Origin: Pyrenopolyporus hunteri
Taxonomy: Eukaryota > Ascomycota > Sordariomycetes > Xylariales > Hypoxylaceae
Assembly: GCA_902806595.1 (NCBI GenBank)
Contig: CADCXC010000003.1
Span: forward strand, 2,232,001 to 2,296,000
DNA: 64,000 nt
Direction: 5' to 3'
Shown: positions 24,000 to 34,422 of the stretch, piece by piece
Layout of the letters: each line of letters opens with the position of its first letter
How positions within the stretch are numbered: position 1 is the stretch's first letter
The notes under the pieces: model-generated
What the model was told of the DNA's origin: nothing
Database searches by the model: none
Seen by the model: only the letters and a program-made list of their open reading frames with translations
Translations under genes and position numbers: made by a program

Positions 24000-25152
24000 A
24001 TGACGGACGAAGTTGATGTGGCCATTGCCACTTACGAGGAGTTGATGGACCTCGATAGAGACTTCGAGGACGTTGAGACGGAAATCAGTGAGTGCCCACG
24101 ATACTCACCTGGACTTCATCATTACATATAACGAGGCTCGGACCGTGAATAGAAACAGTAAACTCGTACTGACACGTCCATTAGTCCGCCAGCAAGTGGC
24201 TCTTAGCAAACCGCTGTACGAGAGACGGGAAAAGATAGTCGCCAAAATCCCCAACTTCTGGGCTTTGGTCTTTGAGCGGGCGCCGCCTGATCTAGACCAG
24301 TACATTCAGCCCAGTGACTCTGCGGTGCTCTTGTCCTCGCTGACTTCCCTCTCCGTATCTCATTTCGAGATCGAGAATGGCGGCCAGGGAGATCCCCGTA
24401 GCGTAGCCATCAAGATGGAATTCTCCGAGAACGAGTGGTTCGAGAACAAAGTTCTCGAAAAGAAGTTCTGGCACCGCCTTTCTAAGGATGGCGAGGAAGG
24501 CCTCGTCAGCGAGCCCGTTCCCATCCAGTGGAAGTCGCCGGAGAAGGACCTCACCCAGGGAATGCTAGACCTAGTCGTTAAGATCTGGGAGCAAGACAAG
24601 AAGCAGCCCACCAGCGACAGCACTAAGATAAAGAAGGAGAAGGATTATACGCCTGACGAGAAGGCCTTGAAGGAGAAGATCGATGCCACCGGTATCGGTG
24701 CGGTTTCTTTCTTCGGCTGGTTCGGATACCGGGGTCTCAACATCTCCGCAGAGGAGAGCCGTCTCGCTATCGAGGAAGAGCGGAAGAAGAGGGCTGACCG
24801 AGCCGCTGGTAAGATCCCGGAACTTAAGGCGGCGGAGGAAGGCGAGGATGAGGACGACGAGGACGAGGATGAAGACCCCTTGGCTCTCGAGATATTCCCC
24901 GATGGCGAGGAAGTTGCTCTTACTATCAGCGACGATCTTTGGGTTAACGCCATCAAATACTTCAGTAAGCAAACTCGCAAACCGGTTTAGAAATTGGCAA
25001 TCGCTAACGTGTTGGAAGCTGAAGCTCAAGAAATTGATGTGAGCGACGTGGACTTCGAGGAAGACGAGGACGAGGAGATGGACGATGGTGAGGAAGAGGA
25101 GAAGCCCAAAGCTAACGGTGCCCAACCCCCATCTAAGAAGCGGAAAGCTTGA
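24000..25152 (+). CDS. NAP-family histone chaperone (SET/TAF-I-like)
   Basis: Predicted nuclear histone chaperone of the nucleosome assembly protein family, closest in layout to SET/Vps75-type members. Exons 24000-24087, 24185-24964 and 25019-25152 (introns 97 and 54 bp) give 333 residues. An N-terminal dimerisation helix (about 1-60) leads to KIPNFWALVFERAPPDL, the LTSLSVSHFEIENG earmuff region and SFFGWFGYRG. Two acidic tracts follow (GEDEDDEDEDED and FEEDEDEEMDDGEEEE), then a C-terminal nuclear signal (PPSKKRKA). Using the earlier AG at 24990 instead of 25018 as acceptor would run into a stop after five codons, so 25018 is favoured; a branch-like GCTAAC precedes it. The acidic C-terminus is normal for histone binding. 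Confidence 0.88.
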
Positions 25153-27412
25153 ATTTGATTAGGGCCAGCGAAGATCTCTAATACCATCCCTTTTGTAGTT
25201 CGTACACGATAACGGCGGGGACGAGGATTTCCCATAGTGAGCGATTTATGGTGGATGGAAAATTGCGGTGGATTTCGTTCGGGGTTTCGATACCAGAGAA
25301 GCTTTTCTTTTTCCAAGACATCCCAAAAATAGATCTCAAGCAGCGATAAAGCATGGAGAAGCCAGAGCTGAAGACTAGAGGTATATATCAAGTGAGCTCG
25401 ATTCGTACATGATGACATCTCGCCCAAGTGTCCGAGCACGCCATGACACCATACATGAGGAATCTATCAGTCCTATGTTGTTTTTTCTCCTTAAGTCTCG
25501 CTGCTGCACGTCACCTGAAATTATTAGCTGGCTGCGGGCGCTTAGTAAGGTATATGAGAAATGTCCTTGATAACCCTGCCATTACGCGCCAGCACGCCAA
25601 TCCCGAATTCTTATCTGAGACTACATAATCTCCTAGCTCGGGTGGCTAGAACAAGACTTATCGGCTCAGCTGGCGAGAAGAATAGTCAGCGTAACGACTA
25701 ATATATTCTAACTCTCCTCCTTAAACCTTCCACCTTCCCATTCTCTCGAGCCAAGGTCTGAGATCAGAAGCCCTTCAACGAGATCGTGCTGAATCCAAGC
25801 AAATGTAAAATTGCGTCCGTCTTAGATCATCTATTTATTCGCCCATGTACTGGACGAGGCACAGGCTGTTTAATAGTGGCTTGTCTCGTACGCGTCAGCC
25901 TTCTTCCTATCCCGCGACATGTTCTGGTCGCAGAGCAATCCCGTGGTCAAGACCGAGAATGTCGGCCGGCGTCTTCAAGTCTATCGACGTCCGGTAAAAG
26001 CAGGACAGGCCCGTGAATGGGTCAAAAATCAACCAAAATGGATTTAATGTCTGGTAGTAGCGGTTCCGCGGAATATTTCTTATCTTCAAATACAAACGGC
26101 TTTCGAGCGGATATACGTAGAAGAGAGAAGGCGGGGGAATCCGCCGTATAAGAAACTACAGCAATTACGGCAATGAAGAATCCGAACCATATAAGGATAC
26201 CCGGGCTAAAGGTAAGATAGCTGATCTCAGCTTTCCAAAGGGGATAGATCCTCTTCACGCCAGGGTTAGCGGTCTAAGAGCCGCGTAAGCGAGTCCAAAT
26301 GCAGGGGTGAGTTTCTCCACCACTTCGGTCACTGAGATCTCGCATCTCCAAACTACTTACTTTCACGTCGTCGTCAACTCGTCTTGGATTTGTACTAGCA
26401 AGACTAACGAACAAAAAAAACGTGTATTATAGGCTACCTCGCGTATGCTTGATATCGAAATACTCTCCGAACTATATCCCTTATAATAATAATAATATAC
26501 CTATATAACAAAAAGAAATCCAATACCCCCGTCTCTCTTCACGTGCCGCCGCCCCGAACCCTTTTCCAGACCCCCGGTCCCCCTTCTTCTCCCCCCCCCC
26601 TCCCCTGAGACGACGGGGGGGGCTCCGCACGGATCGAACTGCAGCGGTTTCAGCACGCCGATTGATCTACTACGCAAGCCCAAAGACATAGCCTCTCTCG
26701 CGACCGGGGGCGCGGAGCTTTAGGCGCAAAAAATGATTGAGAAATCGTGATTTTCATTGCGTGGGGACCGGGCCTCTTGGGTGATTGACGCATTGCGTCG
26801 CATCGCTGGGTATTGTACGTAGGTACGTAGGTAGGTGTGTTATCTGACAAGGGGAGGCATGCTGGATGCTGGATGCTGGCTTGTCTTGTGTACCTAGGTA
26901 AGGTAGCGAGCGACTTAGGCTATGGAGCCGCTTTAACTTGCCCTACTTCGAAACTGCTCTAGGAGTTTTGTATTCTCTTGCCTCTCTTACCTTTACTTTA
27001 CTTCACTTCACTTCGCTTCTTCTTGGCTTCTATATCGAAGTCGCTCTCGTTTGTTTCGTTTCGCCGTGCGAGCTGTTCTTTGCTATCCCTTCTTTTCGTT
27101 CTTCTTCTCTTCGTGCTCGCTCCCGGTCGAGTTTCTTTCGTTCTACATTTCGTTCGTCGCCTTGCCTGGCTCCTTATTGTGCTCGTTGGGTAGTTGCTCA
27201 GAAGCTGAGGATTTTGATCGCGGATACCGTCAAACTTCCGAGTCGAAGACGAGAAAGATACTCCAAACGCCTCCGAGCTTGCTGGATCACTTAAGGACAT
27301 GCGGTTATTTTGAGCGATTCGATTCCTTTTCCGGCTCGAAAGCTAGGCCTTTCGTTAGCAAAATATTTACCTTCTTATATTTGACCTCTTTTAAAAACAC
27401 ATTTATTTCATA
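25153..27412. other. Intergenic, 2.3 kb, with CT-rich GH76 leader
   Basis: No supportable gene. Contains a C-run/G-run patch at about 26580-26622 beside a tRNA-like relic, TACCTAGG elements near 26820 and 26890, and a long C/T-rich plus-strand stretch (about 26960-27150) that is probably the promoter and leader of the GH76 gene. Confidence 0.55.
26620..26681 (-). pseudogene. tRNA-like relic (shortened)
   Basis: Read on the minus strand, 62 nt begin GGGCTTG and end GGAGCCC, which can pair over about six positions like an acceptor stem. A box A-like TAGATCAATCGG (10 of 12 to the eukaryotic consensus) and a box B-like GTTCGATCC are in the right order, but the D and T stems do not pair and the total is too short. 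Probably a decayed tRNA or a chance match. Confidence 0.3.
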
Positions 27413-28901
27413 ATGCAACTGTCACTTAGTGGAGCGGGCATCCTAAGCCTGCTGGCAGGTGTAACGGGAGCCATAGAAGTCGATTGGAACAGCGATGGTA
27501 TGCCTTCAGTAACGATACTTATAACTTAGCCACGCGACTAACAACTTTCAGCTTCTATAAAAGATGCGGCGAGCACCGTGGCTTTCGGCCTGCTAAAATA
27601 CTACACCGGAAACAACACGGGCGACGTCCCGGGAAACTTGCCCGACCCGTACTTCTGTAGGCTATTCTATCCTCTGCTCTATATTCATTACTCATACAGT
27701 TTTAGGGTGGGAGGCAGGAGCCATGTTTGGGACGCTCGTCGATTACTGGTTCTACACCGGCGACAGCCAATACAACGACGTGATAATGCAAGCGATGGTA
27801 CACCAAGCAGGGCAGGATAAGGACTACATGCCGTCCAACCAAACGCAATCGATGGGGAACGACGACCAGGGATTCTGGGCCATGGCCGCCATGTCCGCCG
27901 CCGAGAACAACTTCCCGAATCCGCCGGAAGACCAGCCGCAATGGCTCGCGCTGGTCCAGGCCGTGTTCAACGAATACGTGACGCGATGGGACGCCGACAC
28001 CTGCGGCGGCGGGCTGCGGTGGCAGGTATTCACGTTCAACAACGGGTTCAACTACAAGAACAGCATCTCCAACGGGTGCTTCTTCAACATCGCCTCGCGG
28101 CTGGCGCGGTACACGGGGAACCAGACGTACGCGGACTGGGCGGAGAAGGTGTGGGACTGGATGACGGAGGTGAAGTTCATCGACGACGAGTACAACGTGT
28201 ACGACGGGGCGGACGCGAGCAAGAACTGCGCGAACCTGAACCGGGCGCAGTGGACGTACAACGCGGGGATATTCCTGCAGGGGGCCGCCATGATGTACAA
28301 CTTCACGGAGGGCGAGGCGGCCTGGGGCGAGCGGGTGCTGGGGCTCGCGAACCGGACGAGGGCGCACTTCTTCGACGACGGCGGGATCGTGGTCGAGCGC
28401 CCCTGCGAGCCCTTCAACTTCTGCGACTACGACCAGCAGAGCTTCAAGGGCTACCTGATGCGGTGGATGACGTCGGCGGCCCAGATGGCCCCCGCCAGCT
28501 TCGACGTCCTGATGCCGCTCGTCCGCTCGTCCGCCGCCGCCGCCGCCCAGCAGTGCTCCGGCTCGCCGGCCCCGGACCTGTACAAGGGCCCGCCCGGCAC
28601 CGCCTGCGGCTTCAAGTGGACGGAGAAGGACAGGTTCGACGGCCTCGCCGGCGTCGGCGAGCAGATGAGCGCGCTGTCCGCCATCCAGTACTCCCTCGTC
28701 AAGAAGCAGGCCACCCCCGTGCCCGTCACCGCGAACACGGGCGGCACGTCCGTCGGCAACCCGAACGCCGGCCAGCCCATGGAGGCGTACATGCCGACGC
28801 CGAGGGTCATCTCGACGGGCGAGAAGGTGGCGGCCGGGTTCCTGACGTCGGCGATCGCGCTCAGCGTGCTCGGCTTCTCTATCTTCGTGATGCTGGAGTA
28901 G
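27413..28901 (+). CDS. GH76 mannan endo-1,6-alpha-mannosidase (DFG5/DCW1 family)
   Basis: Cell-wall enzyme of glycoside hydrolase family 76, thought to process GPI glycans and link GPI proteins to wall polysaccharide. Exons 27413-27497, 27552-27656 and 27706-28901 (introns 54 and 49 bp) give 461 residues. A signal peptide (MQLSLSGAGILSLLAGVTGA) is followed by the catalytic domain with the paired catalytic aspartates D116-D117 in GNDDQGFW. Other family blocks are WWEAGAMFG, GGLRWQ, NGCFFNIASRLARYTGN, AQWTYNAGIFLQGAA and FKGYLMRWM. The C-terminus is a hydrophobic tail (GFLTSAIALSVLGFSIFVML) after a Thr/Pro/Gly region, a GPI-anchor signal. Strong GC bias in exon 3 opens long false frames on both strands. 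Confidence 0.95.
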
Positions 28902-29467
28902 GATGGGGTAGAGTGGGCTAGGGTAGGGCCGCGACGCGCTCGCTGACGACGGAATGAGGGTATTCTTGGGTGGCCCGGGGCTTGGATATGAGGGTAGGTA
29001 TATAAGGGGAAAACGTCCGGCAAGATCGTGGCATCGGCGGCGTTCCGGAAGTCTGCTCGGTATAACCTCATACATAGGTATATACATACCTCATATATAC
29101 CTGCTTTGAAAGCACCCTTTTATAATTCGTCAATACCACTTATGTTTAAAAAGGCTTTCGATGGCTATAGTATTTATTGTGCGCTGCTCCAAAAGTGTAA
29201 TTTGAGCATGTGAATTTGGTATAGGCACCTACGGTATGATGCCTTCTTGAATTTTACATACGCAGGTACTCTTCGGCCTATATGCACTCTTCTGCCTGTC
29301 TACACCCGCCAGGTTAGGTGACAAGTTCTTCGATGCAAGGGTAGATGCCTCCGACGCCTTCAAATGCGTATGTCATACCCCAGGACCGACGACTCGACCT
29401 TAAATAACCAAGGTACCACAACGTAACAACCGGCCCCTTACCTACCAAAGCCATACCTAGTCCCCGA
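28902..29467. other. Intergenic GH76-IF3 (convergent)
   Basis: 0.57 kb between two convergent genes; nothing gene-like seen. Confidence 0.6.
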
Positions 29468-29498
29468 TTAATACCATCCCCTCGGCCGTTCCGGCTCA

Positions 29499-29543
<45 letters not shown>

Positions 29544-30436
29544 GCCGGCTGCTGCTTCCTCTTTTTCTTCTTATCGGCCGGGCCCTCGAAGAACAGGCGC
29601 GCCACGCCTCCCACGGTGCCGTCCAACTTGCGGGTCTCCTTGGCGCCGGGGACCTCGGCGACGGCGGCGCGCAGGGCCTCGATGAGGGCGCGGCCCTCGT
29701 CGACGGTGGCCGTGCGGCCGCCCTTCTTGCGCGCGAGGATGACCTCCACCTTGAGCCCCTTGCCGAGGAACTCGCGCAGGCGGCGCAGCTTGTGCGACAG
29801 GTCGTGGCCCGCGATGCTCCACGAGAACTCGAGCTCCTTGGTGTCCAGGTTCTTGCGCCGCGCGCGCTGCTCCGCCTCCTCCGCCGCCGCCTGCGCCGCC
29901 GCGTTGTCCATGATCCGGCAGACCGCCGCGTACCGCTCGTCGTTGAGGTCCATCTCGCCCGCCTCCGCCCCCTCCCCGTCCTCGTCCCCGTCCAGCGGCC
30001 GCGGGGGCGCGACCAGCACCAGCGTGTGCGTCGTCGGGTTCAGCGACGAGAGCACCCGCGACGTGCGCTGCGGCGGCGAGAGCGAGTTGTCGGGCGGCGG
30101 CTTGGCGACGCGGATCCACGGGTACGGGATGTTGTTGTTGGTTAGGCGCCCTTTGAAGGCGTCGATTCGCCGAAGGACCGGGGTCGTGCTGAGCGTCCGG
30201 ATACGTTGCGCTGTTAATGTTGGCGCGGGTGTGGGGGAGGGGGTGTATCGCCTCGCGAGACTATAGCTGGAGAAGAAGAGCCGCGGCGGGAAGAGGTAGG
30301 AGGATGAGGTCGCATGCTGTACTAATATAGGAGTAGTAGATTTGCTTTTGCTGCTACCGAGGAGAAGGTCCGAGACGAGAACTCGGTGCAGAGCTCGCGC
30401 CGGTGACGAGTAGGCGACACAACGTGGCTGCGCCAT
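29468..30436 (-). CDS. Mitochondrial translation initiation factor IF-3
   Basis: Predicted mitochondrial IF3, which keeps the small mitoribosomal subunit free and checks initiation codons. Single exon, 322 residues, ATG at 30434-30436. The N-terminal ~90 residues are basic and Ser/Thr-rich (mitochondrial presequence). The IF3 N-domain starts around RLTNNNIPYPWIRVA. The C-domain holds KELEFSWSIAGHDLSHKLRRLREFLGKGLKVEVILARKKG, the typical KE...DL..K......L.KG.KV pattern. A lysine run (KKKKRK) and a long alternating Pro-Glu tail end the protein. The tail is encoded by a GC-rich hexanucleotide repeat and looks recently expanded. It is divergent from IMP1, another mitochondrial gene. Confidence 0.9.
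29493..29543. repeat. Hexanucleotide coding repeat (GGCTCG)n
   Basis: About eight copies of a six-base unit, on the minus strand reading GAGCCC, inside the last exon of the IF3 gene. It encodes alternating Glu-Pro near the C-terminus. Its length multiple keeps the frame open. Near-identical units suggest slippage. Confidence 0.9.
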
Positions 30437-31055
30437 TTTGACTAGATTTTCCTGTCCGTCCCGGACTCCGGGAAGCCAATTGGGTCGCTACGACGAGAAT
30501 CTAACAAACGGCGCCGTTGAGAGTCGGTTGTAGAGCTTCCCTCGAGGAGTTTGAAGCTCCTCGCAGCAGAAATTTGAATTTAACGTCCCAGCTTAGAAGC
30601 GAGAAGCTTTGGAATTTGTAAAAGTACCTGGGTACCCGGGAGTATCAACCCCACTATAAGTTAGTGGTAAGCACCGGGGCCGGACAGAGTCCTGGTACCT
30701 CCAGAACCTAGGGCTAGAGCTCTATACCTAGGTACTTAGACCAATCATGTCATATCCTCAATCGAGGGCCTTTACTTACAACTTCCAAAATCGTGTCGGG
30801 GACTGAGGGTGAAGCAACCTAGCTCGGGCTCAAGCTACTCATCTATAATTGCTCGCCCTATTAAACTCAGCAGTGTAATCGAGCTCGGACTACCGCACAT
30901 GAGCGAAACTATGCAACCCTACAAGCCGTCGCAGCGCCGTCCTCTATAAGCCATACGCTACCTGCACACTCACCTCCCCTCACCTCTTATCTGGTATCTA
31001 CCTACCTATTCACTGATTCGTCCACTCCCGCCGTCCTCGCCCCCTTCCCACCCAA
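30437..31055. promoter_or_regulatory. Shared divergent promoter of mitochondrial IF3 and IMP1
   Basis: 619 bp lie between the two start codons, which point away from each other, and both products are mitochondrial. A TACCTAGGTACTTAG element lies at about 30726-30740 and a C/T-rich stretch (about 30960-31050) precedes IMP1. No specific factor site is claimed. Confidence 0.55.
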
Positions 31056-31783
31056 ATGCCACGACTCCTAGGCCACCCCTTCCGGGTGCTCATCTACACG
31101 TGCAAGGCGCTCGCGCTGGGGCACGTGTTCGTGACGTACGGGTACAGCACGGGGATGGGGTGGGGGCCGTCGATGCTGCCGACGTTCGCGACGATGAACG
31201 AGTGGTTCGTGACGGACCGGTCGCACCGCCGGGGCCGCGGCGTCCGCGTCGGCGACTGCGTCGTCTACTCCATCCCCGTCGAGCCCGGCGAGGAGGGCAT
31301 CAAGCGCGTCCTCGGCCTGCCCGGCGACTACGTCCTGCTCAACTCCCCCGGCGTCGGGTCCGAGAATATGATACAGGTAATCTCTTGTCTCCTACCACTA
31401 TCTGTCTATCTATCTATTCATCTGTCTATCGGTCCTACGTCTTACTGCTTAGCTTACTCACTCTATGGCATACCTTTCCGTATACTTACCTCTTACCCCA
31501 AAACTCCTTATCGATTTTTATACGTCCCGTGATATAGCGCGGCAAAAAGATGAATAAAGAAAACTAATTCTATCCAACGCCCTAGGTGCCCAAGGGCCAC
31601 TGCTACATAGTCGGGGACAACCTCCCTTGGTCGCGGGATAGCCGTGACTTCGGGCCCTTGCCCATGGGTCTCATTAAAGGCAAAGTCATTGCCAAGGTAG
31701 TTGTGGACGGTTGGTGGCCGGTTAATTGGTTCACCAGGGTGGAAAGTGGTCTTCATCCCGTCTCAAATTCGTCCAAGACATAG
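31056..31783 (+). CDS. IMP1: Mitochondrial inner membrane protease subunit 1 (IMP1)
   Basis: Signal peptidase family S26 serine protease of the mitochondrial inner membrane, which trims sorting signals of intermembrane-space proteins. Exons 31056-31376 and 31586-31783 with a 209-bp intron give 172 residues. A hydrophobic anchor (LIYTCKALALGHVFVTYGY) precedes the catalytic Ser39 in GPSMLPTF. The general base Lys83 lies in GIKRVLGLPGD, the next S26 box (GDNLPWSRDSRDFGPLP) is in exon 2, and GKVIAKV follows. The residues of the Ser/Lys dyad are both present. Length is normal for the family. It ends convergent with VAC8, 0.54 kb away. Confidence 0.94.
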
Positions 31784-32325
31784 TTCCTCTCGCCCCCTCG
31801 TCCTATCTGTGTGGCTGCGTCCCACCCAGATCGGGAGTGTTCTGTACTTGTATCATGGGCCTATGTTGTATCAGGGCGTCTTGGAACTATGATCTGCGGG
31901 ATATCATTTTCTTGATGAGCAAGGGCAATCTAATTACAAGAGTTAAACGGTCTCCACGCAAAGGGTTTGCACGAGTAACCCACGATTTGCTAGAAGTAAT
32001 TTGTCGAGGAGCCGTCCTTTTTTTCGAGCGGCTACGCCGTCGTGTACAAATGAGATCGAGTGTCCACCGCAAGGGCAGGTCTCGGGGGCAAGAAATGTGA
32101 CCTGCTATACGCCCACCCGCAAATCGAACCACCCAATGAGAAATATGCGTTCCCTTATAAAATATCGAAGCAGCCTTATCGTTGACGAAGTACACATGCA
32201 TGCTTATATAACATACGCCTCAAACACCGGGAACCAACCATGTCCGTGCGAATGCCCGCTGGAGCAGGGAGCTTGGTAATGGAAATGATTAGGAAGACAA
32301 AAGGAATCAGCCATCATCTCTTACT
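31784..32325. other. Intergenic IMP1-VAC8 (convergent)
   Basis: 0.54 kb between converging genes, with no recognisable feature. Confidence 0.6.
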
Positions 32326-34422
32326 TCATCCCTCTATGTGCGCCTTAGACATGCTCTGACCGAGGAGCTCCAGGCAACGCTGCGCAAGGTTGACAACCTC
32401 GCCCTCATCATCGTCCTCGAATTCGTTGTCCGACTCGACCTGTCGGCTCGCGATCTGCTTGATCATCTCCACAATCGTATCCGACTTTCCAATAAGCGAG
32501 ATCAAGGTCTTATCCTCGGACTCGAGCAGTTGTAGGAGCGTCCAGATGGCGATATGTTGGAACGTCGCATCTCCGCTGGCCAAGAACCTGCTCAGGTAGC
32601 CGTGTATGCCGCCGTTCGGCTCTGCCCAGTCTTGGATGAAGATGGAGTAGTCGCCAACTGCGCTGTGTTAGCGGACCAGAGAAATGTAGAAATCAGTGTC
32701 GAAACTTACCCTTCGAAGATAGATTACCGAGGGCGGCAGCGCTGTTACCCTGGACCTCGATGCTTGGCGAATGCGTAAGAGGAATTAGCACGTCGAACAC
32801 GCCGAGGTTCAACAAGTGCGTTTTGAGGTCGTCGGAAAGCGCAAGGACCGCGATCGCGGCCGTCATTTCCGACTGGACGGTAACCGGCACGTCTAAGACA
32901 AGTTGCTTGCACTTCTGTACCGCGCCGGCTTCGAGGACTAGAGCCTTGTTTCGATCGGAGCTGGCAGCAAGATTTCGGAGGGTCGATATAGCGTGGCATT
33001 GGATTTCCTCGTTGTCGGTGGAACCCAGAAGGTCAACTAGAGGCTTCAAAAACCCGGCTTCGATGATGGGAGACTCGTTTAGGGGGTGGATAGATATGTT
33101 GCGTATGCAAGCAACCGCAGAGAGTATTAGGGGCAGGTAGGAAGATTGGAGAAGGCGTAGGAGCGGACTGAGACCTTGTGCCCGAACAATGTCTAACTGA
33201 TACTTCTCGTCCGAGGCAAGGTTTCGAAGTGCCAGTGCGGCCTGGCATTGGACCTTGGGAGACGACGAGTCCATCAGGTTGACTAGCGACTGGACAAGTT
33301 TGGTCTCCGATGCGGCTAGTTTTCGTCGGTTGTTAGCGTCGACAGCAATATTGCTGAGCGCCGTCGTGCAATAATATTGAACATCGACGTCGGGAGATGA
33401 CAGGAGTTGGACGAGGACGGGGATAGCGCCAGCGTTGACAAGCTGTTGTCGGTTCTCATCTAAAATAGAATAGACAGTTAGGGAGAGTCGCACTCAATCA
33501 GTTGCAAAAGACCAGACTCATACCTGAATGTGTCATATTAAGGAGGGCCCCAGTTGCGTTTCGTTGAACTCTCATATCCCTCGACTTCGCCAGCCGGGTG
33601 AGTGGACCTAATGCCCCGGAACGCGCGATCTTGGCCTTATTCTCCTCGTGAGTCGCTAGGTTGGTTATGCATCCTACAGCGTTGCACTGAACCTCGACAT
33701 TCGGCGAGAGCATCTGACGTATGAGCGGAGTTAGGCCGCCCAGCTGGACGATCAAGACCTTGTTCTCGGCTACGCAGCTAGGTAAGACAAGGACCCAGGC
33801 GAAATGGTATAGAGTCGCACTTACTATTAACGGCAAGGTTTCCGAGGGCTGCACTAGCCGCTCTTTGAACTTCGATATCGGGACTTTGGAGGAGGAAGAG
33901 GATAGGTTCAAGAGTATCACGGTCGACCTCGCGAACATCTACAGGGACAATCAGTCTACAGCTCTAACTCGGGGAGACGAGTGGATCGCATTAAGGGCGG
34001 TGTCGCTTGACAAGTCCACGACCTCACGCATCTCCGTTCTACTTTTAAGAGCATCACGTACCTCGCTCCGTGATCTCGGCAAATGTCAAGCTTGCACTTC
34101 TTTGAAGGTCAATATTCTCGGAGAAGACGAGGGTGCTCAGGGCTCGTAAAGGCTCGCCGGAGAAGAAGTCGGTCTCGCCGCGCTGTTCAGATGATCGGGT
34201 TAGCTTAGCTTAGCTCAAAGCAGTGAGGGAGTCGGGAGGCAATAACATACGTTCTCGAGATATTGGAGTAAATCAGCGACGGCTTCTCGTTCGCTATCAG
34301 CCAATACTGGCTCGTAGAGACCATCGCGGGATTTGCCTGCATTATGTTTAGCGCCCGGGAAGCTCTGGTTGATGGGAGAGGGGTGCGGTGGTACCTCCGC
34401 AACATGATTGGCAGGCTCCCAT
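32326..34422 (-). CDS. VAC8: Vacuolar armadillo-repeat protein Vac8
   Basis: Peripheral vacuole-membrane protein for vacuole inheritance, nucleus-vacuole junctions and autophagy. Seven minus-strand exons (34395-34422, 34251-34336, 34062-34182, 33825-33938, 33524-33769, 32710-33459, 32326-32657) join in phase to 558 residues, the usual size. Exon 1 is 28 nt and encodes MGACQSCCG: Gly2 for N-myristoylation and Cys4/7/8 for palmitoylation, the lipid anchors of Vac8. After YEPVLADSEREAVADLLQYLEN come about eleven to twelve armadillo repeats with recurring NAVGCITNLA, NATGALLNMTHS, TTALSNIAVD, AALALRNLAS, AISTLRNLAA and SAAALGNLSS. The C-terminus is acidic (EFEDDDEGE) and ends SKAHIEG. A one-exon-shorter model would lose the lipid anchors. 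Confidence 0.95.

Noticed and set aside
24965..24990. Short alternative intron in the NAP gene ending at 24990
   Set aside because: Would be about 26 bp and lead to a stop after five codons; the acceptor at 25018 keeps the acidic tail and nuclear signal.
27702..29087. 461-residue minus-strand frame and a 326-residue plus frame over the GH76 gene
   Set aside because: Arg/Pro/Val/Gly-rich shadows produced by GC bias at third positions; the GH76 frame has all family motifs.
29571..30266. Plus- and minus-strand frames of 180-216 residues over IF3
   Set aside because: Same GC-bias effect; no recognisable domain.
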